Of a DNA stretch of 64,000 nt, positions 37,494 to 46,796 are shown in pieces. A program made the position numbers and the translations under genes. The first letter of the stretch is position 1, and every line of letters begins with the position of its first letter. The stretch comes from Azonexus sp. (lineage in GTDB: Bacteria > Pseudomonadota > Gammaproteobacteria > Burkholderiales > Rhodocyclaceae), in contig NZ_JAKLLH010000007.1 of assembly GCF_023150235.1 (NCBI RefSeq), forward strand, positions 59,817-123,816. The letters are read 5' to 3'. The notes beneath the pieces are model-generated. The model made no database searches, was not told where the DNA came from, and saw nothing but the letters and a program-made list of their open reading frames with translations.

Positions 37494-38276
37494 TTGCACC
37501 GTTCCAGCTTTTCCTTGCTGCCCATGACCGAACTCAAACCCCGCAAAGCCCTGTTCAATCCTGAAGTCAAACGGCGCGGCATCTATCTGCTGCCCAACCT
37601 GTTCACCACGGCCGCGTTGTTTGCCGGCTTTTTTGCCATCGTCCAGGCGATGCAGGGGGATTTTGAACGGGCGGCGATGGCGATCTTCATCGCCATGGTG
37701 CTCGATGGTCTCGACGGCCGCGTTGCGCGCCTGACCAATACCCAGTCGGCGTTCGGCGCCGAATACGATTCCCTGTCCGACATGGTCAGCTTCGGCGCGG
37801 CGCCGGCGCTGGTGATGTACGAGTGGGCGCTGCAGGATCTCGGCCGCCTGGGCTGGATTTCCGCCTTCATTTACTGCGCTGGTGCGGCTTTGCGCCTGGC
37901 GCGCTTCAATACCACGCTGGAAGTTGTCGACAAACGCTTCTTCCAGGGCTTGCCGTCGCCGGCAGCGGCTGCGTTGGTGGCCGGCTTCGTCTGGGTGATG
38001 ATCGTCTCCGGGATTGCTGGTGCCGACGTGCGCGGGATCGCCTGTGTGCTGACCATCTTCGCCGGCGTGACCATGGTCTCCAATATCCGCTATTACAGCT
38101 TCAAGGATGTCAATCTCAAGAAGAGCGTGCCCTTCTTTGTGATTGCCGCGATTGCCCTCGGTTTTGCATTGGTCGCCTACAGCCCCGAAATCGCCCTGTT
38201 CGGCTTTTTCGTGCTCTACGGCCTGTCCGGTTATGTCCTCGCCGCACTGGGCCTGTTCAAGCGTAAGGCCGCCTGA
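37494..38276 (+). CDS. pssA: CDP-diacylglycerol--serine O-phosphatidyltransferase
   Basis: A 260-aa membrane enzyme that makes phosphatidylserine. The CDP-alcohol phosphotransferase motif DGRVAR, then eight residues, then GAEYDSLSD is complete. About seven membrane helices follow. The start is taken as a TTG at 37494, which has GGAAGG eight bases upstream; an in-frame ATG at 37524 lacks any ribosome-binding site but begins closer to the conserved sequence (MTELKPRKALFNP). It sits between ilvC and leuA, the usual betaproteobacterial order. Confidence 0.93.
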   Translation: MHRSSFSLLPMTELKPRKALFNPEVKRRGIYLLPNLFTTAALFAGFFAIVQAMQGDFERAAMAIFIAMVLDGLDGRVARLTNTQSAFGAEYDSLSDMVSFGAAPALVMYEWALQDLGRLGWISAFIYCAGAALRLARFNTTLEVVDKRFFQGLPSPAAAALVAGFVWVMIVSGIAGADVRGIACVLTIFAGVTMVSNIRYYSFKDVNLKKSVPFFVIAAIALGFALVAYSPEIALFGFFVLYGLSGYVLAALGLFKRKAA

Positions 38277-38291
38277 TTTACGGAGTATTCG

Positions 38292-39833
38292 ATGAAACAG
38301 CATCTCGTCATTTTTGACACCACCTTGCGCGACGGTGAGCAAAGCCCCGGCGCCTCGATGACCAAGGAAGAAAAGATCCGCGTCGCCCGTCAGCTGGAAA
38401 AGATGCGGGTGGACGTGATCGAGGCCGGTTTTGCCGCCGCTTCGCCTGGTGACTTCGACTCGATCCATTCGATTGCGCAAGCGATCAAGGATTCGACTGT
38501 GTGCTCGCTGGCGCGTGCCAACGAAAACGACATCCGCCGTGCCGGCGAAGCGATCAAGCCGGCCAAATCGGGGCGGATCCACACCTTCATCGCCACTTCG
38601 CCGATCCACATGGAAAAGAAGCTGCGGATGACGCCGGACCAGGTGGTCGAGCAGGCGGTCAAGGCCATCGGCTGGGCGCGGCAATACACCGACGATATCG
38701 AGTTCTCGGCCGAAGATGCCGGGCGTTCCGAGATCGATTTCCTGTGCCGCATCTTCGAGGAAGTGATCAAGGCCGGTGCGACCACGATCAACGTCCCCGA
38801 TACCGTCGGCTACAACATTCCGCAGCAGTACGCCGACACCATTCGCCAGCTGATCGAGCGGGTGCCCAATTCCGATACGGTGGTGTGGTCGGTGCATTGC
38901 CACAATGACCTCGGGCTGGCTGTTGCCAACTCGCTGGCGGCGGTGATGGCCGGCGCCCGCCAGGTCGAATGCACGATCAACGGGCTGGGCGAGCGTGCCG
39001 GCAATGCCTCGCTCGAAGAAATCGTGATGGCGGTGCGCACGCGCAGCGACGTTTTCCCGGTCGAAACCCGGGTCGAGACGACGCAGATCGTGCCGGCTTC
39101 CAAGTTGGTCTCGCAGATCACCGGTTACCCGGTGCAGCCGAACAAGGCGGTGGTTGGTGCCAATGCCTTCGCGCACGAATCGGGCATTCATCAGGACGGC
39201 GTGCTCAAGCACCGCGAGACCTACGAAATCATGCGCGCGCAGGATGTGGGCTGGACCCAGAACAAGCTGGTGCTGGGCAAGCATTCCGGGCGTAACGCCT
39301 TCAAGACCCGTCTCTCCGAGCTCGGCATCGAACTCGACAGCGACGAGGCGCTCAATGCCGCCTTCGCCCGCTTCAAGGAACTCGCCGACAAGAAACACGA
39401 AATCTTCGACGAAGACCTGCACGCGCTGGTTTCCGACGAGGTGGTGACCCCGGATCAGGAGCACTACAAGCTGGTGTACTCGCAGGTCTGTTCGGAAACC
39501 GGCGAATTGCCGTTCGCCAAGGTCATCCTCAATGTCGGCGGTGTCGAGAAGAAGGGCGAGGCCGGCGGCGGTGGGCCGGTCGATGCGACCTTCAAGGCGA
39601 TCGAAAGCATCGTCGGCAGCGGTGCCGAACTGCTGCTCTACTCGGTGAATGCGATCACCACCGGCACTGATGCCCAAGGCGAGGTGACCACCCGCCTGGC
39701 CAAGGGCGAACGCATCGTCAATGGCAACGGTGCCGATACCGACATCGTCATCGCTTCGGCGCGGTCCTACCTGAATGCGCTGAACAAGCTGCATTCCAGC
39801 CGCGACAAGGTCAAGGCTCAGGGCGACGTATAA
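38292..39833 (+). CDS. leuA: 2-isopropylmalate synthase
   Basis: A 513-aa enzyme of leucine synthesis condensing acetyl-CoA with 2-oxoisovalerate. The N-terminal TIM barrel has [44 protein letters not shown] with the metal-binding HxH, and [14 protein letters not shown]. The C-terminal LeuA dimer/regulatory domain (about residues 390-510) provides leucine feedback inhibition. It begins 15 bp after pssA and ends at a 44-bp palindromic terminator. Confidence 0.97.
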   Translation: MKQHLVIFDTTLRDGEQSPGASMTKEEKIRVARQLEKMRVDVIEAGFAAASPGDFDSIHSIAQAIKDSTVCSLARANENDIRRAGEAIKPAKSGRIHTFIATSPIHMEKKLRMTPDQVVEQAVKAIGWARQYTDDIEFSAEDAGRSEIDFLCRIFEEVIKAGATTINVPDTVGYNIPQQYADTIRQLIERVPNSDTVVWSVHCHNDLGLAVANSLAAVMAGARQVECTINGLGERAGNASLEEIVMAVRTRSDVFPVETRVETTQIVPASKLVSQITGYPVQPNKAVVGANAFAHESGIHQDGVLKHRETYEIMRAQDVGWTQNKLVLGKHSGRNAFKTRLSELGIELDSDEALNAAFARFKELADKKHEIFDEDLHALVSDEVVTPDQEHYKLVYSQVCSETGELPFAKVILNVGGVEKKGEAGGGGPVDATFKAIESIVGSGAELLLYSVNAITTGTDAQGEVTTRLAKGERIVNGNGADTDIVIASARSYLNALNKLHSSRDKVKAQGDV

Positions 39834-39852
39834 GACACCGAGCTTCGGCCAG

Positions 39853-39896
39853 AAAAAAGGCGTTTTTCACGGTCGACCGTGAAAAACGCCTTTTTT
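39853..39896. terminator. Perfect 44-bp palindrome (bidirectional terminator) with CACGGTCGACCGTG core
   Basis: A perfect inverted repeat with no unpaired base: six A, GGCG, five T, the 14-bp core (39868-39881), five A, CGCC, six T. Each strand ends in a T run, as needed for intrinsic termination of both convergent genes, leuA and the DUF2069 gene. It is exactly as long as the palindrome at 63348-63391 although the outer arms differ in sequence. Confidence 0.9.
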
Positions 39897-39913
39897 GCTG
39901 GTGGCTGCGGGAT

Positions 39914-40881
<968 letters not shown>

Positions 40882-40896
40882 CTATTATACGGCCCC

Positions 40897-41745
40897 ATGC
40901 CGACTCCCCGCCGCCAACGCCCGCCGCCGTCCCGTGCCGGCACCGGCCGAGAAAACCCCGTGCGCTGGATCGTCAGCCGTTTTTTCGGCGAAAACATGAT
41001 CCAGACCAGTGCCGCGCTGGCCTTCACCACCCTGTTGTCGATGGTCCCCTTGCTGACCGTGGTGTTGTCGCTGGCGCACTTGTTTCCTTATGCCGATCCG
41101 CTCCTGCTCAAGCTCGATGCCTTGCTCAAGGATGCCTTGCTGCCGCCGGGTGCGGCGGCGACCATCGTCGCCGGGCTGGTGCGCTTCACCGACAAGGCGC
41201 GGCAACTGACCTGGGCCGGCCTGGGCGTGCTGGCGGTCACCGCCTTCATGCTGCTGCATACCATCGAGCGGGCCTTCAATCATCTGTGGCAGGTCGAGCC
41301 ACGGCCCTGGCTGGCGCGCCTCGGCTTGTATGCGCTGATGATGCTGGTCTGGCCGCTGCTGCTCGGCGGTATCGCGGTTGCGGTGTCGTTCGCGGTGAGC
41401 AGCTCGCTCGGCTGGTTCGGCGATCTCGGGCTGGCCGAGCACTGGGTGCTCAAAGGGAGCTCGCTGTTCCTGCTCGGGCTGTTTTTTTCCTTTCTTTACT
41501 ACGCTGTCCCGAATGTTACGGTCGGGCGTGGCCGCGCCTTGCTCGGTGGTTTTTTTGCGGCGCTCGCCTTTGCCGGGATGCAGAAGGTGTTCGAGTATTA
41601 CCTGGTTAGCTCGGCCTTGCTCAAAAGCATTTACGGCGCGTTTGCCGCCTTCCCGGTGTTCCTGCTCTGGCTGCACGTCTCCTGGGGGATCGTGCTGCTC
41701 GGCGGCTTGATCGCCGCTACGGGGAATGATCGGGTTCGACGCTGA
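40897..41745 (+). CDS. YihY/BrkB family inner-membrane protein
   Basis: A 282-aa protein with about six membrane helices. The family pattern is clear: MIQTSAALAFTTLLSMVPLLTVVLS near the start, FNHLWQV, FSFLYYAVPNV, FAGMQKVFEYYLV and the final WLHVSWGIVLLGGLIAAT. These proteins were once annotated as RNase BN or serum-resistance factors; the role is unsettled. The ATG at 40897 is preferred to the open frame further upstream, which is wrbA antisense. Its 3' end overlaps the convergent 490-aa gene by 29 bp. Confidence 0.92.
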   Translation: MPTPRRQRPPPSRAGTGRENPVRWIVSRFFGENMIQTSAALAFTTLLSMVPLLTVVLSLAHLFPYADPLLLKLDALLKDALLPPGAAATIVAGLVRFTDKARQLTWAGLGVLAVTAFMLLHTIERAFNHLWQVEPRPWLARLGLYALMMLVWPLLLGGIAVAVSFAVSSSLGWFGDLGLAEHWVLKGSSLFLLGLFFSFLYYAVPNVTVGRGRALLGGFFAALAFAGMQKVFEYYLVSSALLKSIYGAFAAFPVFLLWLHVSWGIVLLGGLIAATGNDRVRR

Positions 41746-43189
41746 AGATTTCGACGCTCGCGGTCTGCTCGTCGAGGCGGATGGGGCGCACTTCGCGGAC
41801 GCAGAGATTCCCTTGTTCGACCAGCAGCAATAGCCGTTCCGGCTGGCCGGGCAGGCTGCCGGTGGGGACGATCAATCCGGCTTGCGGGCGTAGCGGCGGT
41901 TTTTCCGGCAATAGCAGCGCCGGGGTGCGCTGCGCCAGGCCGGCGATCTCCGCCGCCAGCATCTGCGGGGCAAGTACCTGCAGGCCAATCTCCAGGTGCT
42001 CGGGATTGTCCGAAACGACCCAGCGGATCAGGCAGGCTTGCCAGCCGGTAGCGCCTTGTTCCGGCTCGCGCTGGGCCTGGATCGCAACCACGTCGCCGAC
42101 GCGAACCGCACTGCTGTCGCCGCTGACGTGCATCAGCGCATAACCGTCCGGGCTTTCGTTGATCACCATCCATTCGCTGCCGGCAGCTACTCGTTCGCCG
42201 TCGCGGGCCAGGCGGCGCAAGGGTTCGAGGCCGCTCAGCAGGCTGGCGCGGTAGGACTGGCGGCGGCGCGGGAAGCGGCGGCGAGCCGGTTCGCCCCAGA
42301 GCTGGTGCAGGCGGCGCAGGGTTGCAGCGAGCGAAAAAGCAGTGCTGCCCGGCGGCAGGCCGAGCTGTTCGCCGGAGGCGCCTTGCTGCAATTGTCGGCA
42401 GTGGTCGCCGATGTTCGCGGCGAGTGCCTGGCAGTCGAGGTAGAGGATCGCCGCCTCCGGTGGCGGGTTACGGCGGACCAGTGCCTGCGCCGGCAAATCC
42501 TTGTCCGGATCGATCCAGAAGGTGGTCGGCGGGTTGCCGGGGGCCGTATCAAGCGAGGGCAACGGCAGACACTGGGCGAGGTAATGGCCGATGAAGGCGA
42601 TTTCGTCCGGGGTGAACGAAGTCGGTTGGGCGATGGCCGCCAGCACCAACTGCAGGTAAAGGGCTTCGATGCTCACCGTGCCGCGCGGCCCCGGCTGCCG
42701 GTGCGTGCCCTGCTGGCGGGCCAGGCGGTAGATCGCGTGGATCTGCAGCCAGGTGCCCGGTTCGCTGGGGGCGGCACTGCGCTGGTCGGTACGCAGTTGC
42801 CAGAGGCTGGCCTGCAGCGCCTGCCACAGGCTGCGGGCGCGGCTCTCGGCGGATTCTTCGGGGGCGTCGGCGCGACGGGCATAAGTCCGGGCGAGCAGGG
42901 CGAGCAGGCCGGCGGTCTGGCGGGTGCGCTGGCGCAGCGGGCGCGGTAGCGGCAACGCTTGTTGCGGCAGGCTGGCGGCCAGCGATTCGCCGAGGCGGAG
43001 CGCCTGGCTGTAGATCAGGTCGAGAAAACGCTGGCGCGGTTCCGGCGGTAGCGGTGCGCTGTCGAGCAATTGCAACAGGCGCAGCAACTCGCCGGGCTCG
43101 GCGGCGGTCGGACGGGGGCTGCTCAGCCAGGCCAGGATTTCGGCCGCGGCTTGCCCGGCCGGATCGTGGTATTCCAGAGGCGTGGTCAT
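41717..43189 (-). CDS. Unassigned 490-aa protein with possible C-terminal PilZ-like domain
   Basis: A cytosolic protein starting MTTPLEYHDPAGQAAAEILA. The first 330 residues are Leu/Ala/Gln/Arg-rich and helical with no recognised motif. Near residue 330 is a basic stretch ([15 protein letters not shown]), followed by WMVINESPDGYALMHV and SSAVRVGDVVAIQAQ, then a beta-rich tail. The RxxxR and N/DxSxxG spacing recalls PilZ domains, which bind cyclic-di-GMP, but the match is loose. The start is taken at 43189, although the frame is open to 43279. Downstream it overlaps the end of the YihY gene. Confidence 0.65.
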   Translation of the reverse strand: MTTPLEYHDPAGQAAAEILAWLSSPRPTAAEPGELLRLLQLLDSAPLPPEPRQRFLDLIYSQALRLGESLAASLPQQALPLPRPLRQRTRQTAGLLALLARTYARRADAPEESAESRARSLWQALQASLWQLRTDQRSAAPSEPGTWLQIHAIYRLARQQGTHRQPGPRGTVSIEALYLQLVLAAIAQPTSFTPDEIAFIGHYLAQCLPLPSLDTAPGNPPTTFWIDPDKDLPAQALVRRNPPPEAAILYLDCQALAANIGDHCRQLQQGASGEQLGLPPGSTAFSLAATLRRLHQLWGEPARRRFPRRRQSYRASLLSGLEPLRRLARDGERVAAGSEWMVINESPDGYALMHVSGDSSAVRVGDVVAIQAQREPEQGATGWQACLIRWVVSDNPEHLEIGLQVLAPQMLAAEIAGLAQRTPALLLPEKPPLRPQAGLIVPTGSLPGQPERLLLLVEQGNLCVREVRPIRLDEQTASVEIFSVEPDHSP

Positions 43190-43398
43190 GGGTCGGGCGA
43201 GGATAGCAAAACCGCCGGAAATGTACAGGCGTCGTGCTTTTGCACTACGACGCCAGCCAATGGCCACCGGCATGCGCACACGCAGAGCCGGCGTCAGCGC
43301 CGGGTTTCACGGACGGGAAATTTTCGCGGTGGACGACCGTGGAAAATTCCTTTGTTATCGATGTCGGTCGAGGTTGTTGCTGCCGGCCGCATCAACTT
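43190..43398. other. Gap upstream of the 490-aa gene with a degenerate palindrome
   Basis: No gene was recognised here. The interval holds GGAAATTTTC (43316-43325) facing GAAAATTCC (43342-43350) around GCGGTGGACGACCGTGG, which looks like a decayed version of the CACGGTCGACCGTG element. It presumably contains the promoter of the 490-aa gene, but no clear hexamers were found. Confidence 0.5.
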
Positions 43399-43564
43399 TT
43401 CATCGCAAGACTAACTCCGGTTTGAAACCCCGCCCTTCAGGGCGGTGGGAGCCGACCTCGGCCTGAAGGCCGGGGTTTCAGGCGACCGTTTTGGGAGGGG
43501 ATGCAAACCCCTTCCAAAACATGTTTGACCGACAGGCATGAATGCCTGTCGCTAATTTCTTGCT
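43399..43564. repeat. 166-bp structured repeat, copy 2
   Basis: Same boundaries and structure as the copy at 7992-8157, differing at only a few positions, among them a C for G in the first GC-rich arm and a T for C in the loop. The GACAGGCAT hairpin is intact. It lies just downstream of the HD-hydrolase gene (minus strand), as copy 1 lies just downstream of the response-regulator gene. Confidence 0.88.
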
Positions 43565-43585
43565 CCTTGCCGCCGTTGCGTCTGC

Positions 43586-44176
43586 TCAAGCGTCCGCCGC
43601 CCTGTCGAAGTGGCTTTCGGCCATGGTCAGGGCTGCCTGCCAGAGTTGTGGGGCGCCGGCTTCTATCGGGGGCTGGCAGCGAGTCTTGATCTGTTCCAGG
43701 GTCGTGGCGCATTCGATCCAGGTGCCGCCGCCGGTGGCGGCGTTGTGCAGCATCGGCTGGAAGCGGTCGAGCGCTTTGGCGAATTGCGCGTCGGCACTCG
43801 CGGCGGCTTCGAATTCGTCCCACAGGGCGTGGAATTCGGCCGCCTGTTCGGCGGGCAGCAGGCCGAACAGGCGGGCGGCGGCGGCTTGTTCGCGCTCGGC
43901 CTGGCCGACGTGGGTTTCCAGCAGATGGAAGGGCACGTCGCCGGCATCGATTTCGACAATATCGTGGATCAGCAGCATTTTGACCACCCGTCCTAGGTCG
44001 ACCGTGGCAGCGGCGTAGTCGCTCAGAACCAGCGCGTAGAGTGCCAGGTGCCAGGAGTGCTCGGCACTGTTTTCGCGGCGTGAGCGGTCGAGCAGCGGCG
44101 AGAGCCGGATGACGTTTTTGAGACGGTCGATCTCCCGCAGGAAGGCGAGTTGCTGGGCAAGGGCGGGGGGAATCAT
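43586..44176 (-). CDS. HD domain phosphohydrolase (YfbR/HDDC2-like)
   Basis: A 196-aa HD-superfamily hydrolase. Metal-binding residues appear in SAEHSWHLALYALVLSDY (His), KMLLIHDIVEIDAGD (HD) and the later Asp in KALDRFQPMLHN. The arrangement is that of YfbR/HDDC2-type 5'-deoxynucleotidases acting on deoxynucleoside monophosphates; the substrate is inferred from the family. The length is normal. The gene starts about 225 bp from the divergent TonB-dependent receptor gene. A CACGGTCGAC half-site lies inside it at 43997 in reverse orientation. Confidence 0.87.
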   Translation of the reverse strand: MIPPALAQQLAFLREIDRLKNVIRLSPLLDRSRRENSAEHSWHLALYALVLSDYAAATVDLGRVVKMLLIHDIVEIDAGDVPFHLLETHVGQAEREQAAAARLFGLLPAEQAAEFHALWDEFEAAASADAQFAKALDRFQPMLHNAATGGGTWIECATTLEQIKTRCQPPIEAGAPQLWQAALTMAESHFDRAADA

Positions 44177-44266
44177 CGGCGGGAGCGGCTGAAAAAGGGG
44201 AGGGGCAGTGTAGCAGAAGCATTCGTGGCACCCGGTGCCCTCTTGGACGGGAGACAGCAGGTTTAT

Positions 44267-44285
44267 ATTGATGAGAATGATTCCC
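44267..44285 (+). promoter_or_regulatory. Candidate Fur box upstream of TonB-dependent receptor
   Basis: ATTGATGAGAATGATTCCC matches 12 of 19 positions of the classical Fur consensus by direct comparison. It lies about 115 bp upstream of the receptor ATG, the expected place for iron-dependent repression of a siderophore receptor. It was not scored by a matrix. Confidence 0.55.
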
Positions 44286-44400
44286 GTAATCGTGTTGCTT
44301 TGTTACAATTTCTTACTTTCCCTGTCATGTATTTTTCCAGCCAGCCACCGTCCTGCGGGACACAGCCAGCCAGCGACCGTTTTTTTCCGGAGATCCGCTC

Positions 44401-46560
44401 ATGGCCGATGCTGTGCCGAATACCGAGTTTGCCCCGCCATCTTTTTCCTTTTCCCTGAAGCCACTGGCTTTGGCGCTATCCTTGGCGCTTTTTTCCGGCC
44501 ATCTCCTGGCGCAACAGAAGGAGAAACAGCTGGGATCGGTGGTTGTCAGTGCTGCCGGCTTCGAGCAGGAAATTACCCAGGCACCCGCCAGCATCAGCGT
44601 CGTCACACGCGAGCAGTTGAAGGAAAAGGCAGTGACTGGCGTGGCCGAGGCCGTCAATGACGTTGCCGGCGTCGATGCCGAGGACCGCAGCTCGAGTGGG
44701 AACAAAACCGGCAACCGCAGCATCAGCATGCGCGGTTTGCCCAGTACCTACACCCTGATCATGATTGACGGACGTCGCCAGAACGTGGCCGGCGACGTGA
44801 CGCCGAACTCATTCGGCGATTCCGCCAGTCTCTTTGTTCCACCGGTATCCGCCATTGACCGGATCGAAGTCATTCGCGGGCCGATGTCCACTCTGTATGG
44901 ATCGGATGCCCTGGGAGGCGTGGTCAACATCATTACCCGCAAGCCGGGCAAGCAATGGACCGGGGAGCTGAGCCTGGAGGCGACCGTGCAGGGCAATCGC
45001 GATTTCGGCGATTCGCGGGCTGCGAGCCTCTTCCTGAGCGGGCCGATCAAACAGGACCTGCTCGGCTTGCAGTTCTACAGCAAGGCTTACGATCGCGACG
45101 ACTCGTCGCTGCAGTGGCCGGGGCAGCGAACGACGCCGGGCGACATCCTGACCATGGGCCAGAATCCGGTCAAGGCACAGACCCAGACGCATGGGGTCAA
45201 ATTTCTCCTGACCCCTGACAAGGACCACGATATTTCTCTCAGCATCGATCAGGCGCGCCAGGAATACGACAACAAGAACGGCGAGATCGGTACCCTCAAT
45301 GCCGCCAACGGTGCCGTTGCCGGTTATGCACAAGAGATGAAGTTCAACCGGGACCAGTACGCCCTGGCCCACACTTGGCGTTTTGCCTCCGGCTTCCTCG
45401 AGAGCAGCCTGATGCAGAACACTACCGAAACCATCGGGCGCCTGATTCCCACACGCCGGGTCGGCGGCAGCTATGTTTCCGCTGTGCCGGGCAAGGCCGC
45501 CGGCAGCCCCCGCCAACTGGAAACCGAAAGCCTGGTTTTCGACAGCAAACTGGTACGCCAGCTTGGGCGGCATACCCTGTCGCTTGGCGGACAATGGATC
45601 GATGCCAGGATGATGGACGGTGTGGCCAGCAAGACCATGACCTACACTCAGTCCGGTCTCTTCGTCGAGGATGAATGGCGCTTTGTCGATGATTTTGCCC
45701 TTACCCTCGGCGCCCGTCACAACAACCACAGTATTTTCGGCAGCAATCTCAGCCCGCGAGCCTATCTGGTGTGGAATGCCTCGGCAGCCTGGACGCTCAA
45801 GGGCGGCGTTGCCCGGGGCTTCCGCGCGCCTTCGCTCGACCAGATTTCCGACGGCCAGGTCACCGGCTTCGGAGCCCAGGGGGCCTTGCAGTTCATCGGC
45901 AACGGCAAGCTCGACCCGGAGACCAGTACCTCGCAGGAGCTTTCCGCGACCTACGATAACCTGAACAACTTCCGTTCGACCGTCACCGTCTTCAACACCG
46001 ATTTCCGCAACAAGATTTCGCTGGGACAGGAAGTTCTGGTTGGTGGCCAGCGCCAGCGCCAGTGGATGAACGTGGAGAGCGCCGAGATGCGTGGCATCGA
46101 GCTGGAAGCGCGCTGGGCAATCGCCCGGGACTGGAGTCTGCAGGGTAATTACACCTACACGCAAAGCGAACACCAGTCCGGCGACCAGTACACCCGGGGA
46201 ACGCCGCTGGTAAATACGCCAGAGCACATGTTTGCCTCGACCCTGCGCTGGCAGGCAAGCGAAAAACTCGGCACCTGGCTACGCGGCGAGTATCGCGGCG
46301 AACGCTTCCGCACGGCAGCCAGCGCCAGCGGCGTGGCAGACCGCAATCTGCTCGGGGATTACAAGGCCTATACCCTGGTGGATCTGGGTGCCAGCTACAA
46401 ACTGAGCCGGAACATGACCCTGAATGCGGCGATTTACAACCTCTTCGACAAGAACTTCGTCGATTACCAGCTAACCAGCGTAGCCAACACCTACAGCAAC
46501 CGTTACCACCAGGCAATGGAAGGGCGGCGCCTGTGGCTTTCGCTTAACCTCGGCTTCTGA
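44401..46560 (+). CDS. TonB-dependent receptor, catecholate-siderophore type (FepA/CirA-like)
   Basis: A 719-aa outer-membrane receptor. A signal peptide follows a 20-residue extension (LALALSLALFSGHLLAQQ), then the TonB box region (LGSVVVSAAGFEQ), the plug domain (APASISVVTREQL, NRSISMRGLPSTYTLIMIDGRR, IEVIRGPMSTLYGSDALGGVVNIITR) and a 22-strand barrel ending NRYHQAMEGRRLWLSLNLGF with a C-terminal Phe. The plug motifs are of the FepA/IroN/CirA group, which takes up ferric catecholates; the exact ligand is inference. A candidate Fur box lies upstream, and no TonB or ExbBD genes are in the window. Confidence 0.93.
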   Translation: MADAVPNTEFAPPSFSFSLKPLALALSLALFSGHLLAQQKEKQLGSVVVSAAGFEQEITQAPASISVVTREQLKEKAVTGVAEAVNDVAGVDAEDRSSSGNKTGNRSISMRGLPSTYTLIMIDGRRQNVAGDVTPNSFGDSASLFVPPVSAIDRIEVIRGPMSTLYGSDALGGVVNIITRKPGKQWTGELSLEATVQGNRDFGDSRAASLFLSGPIKQDLLGLQFYSKAYDRDDSSLQWPGQRTTPGDILTMGQNPVKAQTQTHGVKFLLTPDKDHDISLSIDQARQEYDNKNGEIGTLNAANGAVAGYAQEMKFNRDQYALAHTWRFASGFLESSLMQNTTETIGRLIPTRRVGGSYVSAVPGKAAGSPRQLETESLVFDSKLVRQLGRHTLSLGGQWIDARMMDGVASKTMTYTQSGLFVEDEWRFVDDFALTLGARHNNHSIFGSNLSPRAYLVWNASAAWTLKGGVARGFRAPSLDQISDGQVTGFGAQGALQFIGNGKLDPETSTSQELSATYDNLNNFRSTVTVFNTDFRNKISLGQEVLVGGQRQRQWMNVESAEMRGIELEARWAIARDWSLQGNYTYTQSEHQSGDQYTRGTPLVNTPEHMFASTLRWQASEKLGTWLRGEYRGERFRTAASASGVADRNLLGDYKAYTLVDLGASYKLSRNMTLNAAIYNLFDKNFVDYQLTSVANTYSNRYHQAMEGRRLWLSLNLGF

Positions 46561-46581
46561 TTCAAAACCGGGTTTCCGTCG

Positions 46582-46623
46582 ATTTGGGCCCGATTCACGG
46601 TCGACCGTGAATCGAGCCCAAAT
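46582..46623. repeat. 42-bp inverted repeat with CACGGTCGACCGTG core between the two receptor genes
   Basis: The core at 46596-46609 lies in a perfect 24-bp palindrome (46591-46614), extended to 42 bp with a single mismatch (46590 against 46615). Gene-specific outer arms read ATTTGGGC and GCCCAAAT. It begins 22 bp after the first receptor stop codon. The T run required for standard termination is weak. Confidence 0.88.
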
Positions 46624-46796
46624 TCTGCCCCTGGCCGTCAAGCCTCTTTCCAAGGTGTTGCAGAGGCGATTTTTTGTTGAAGTGATACTGCACAATCGAT
46701 TTATTGAGACTTTTTTTGCAATTAATGTTCGCCTAGCCAGCCACATGAAAGACAGCCAGCCCGGTGTTTGTAGATATTTAACAGGCTGAATTTCTA

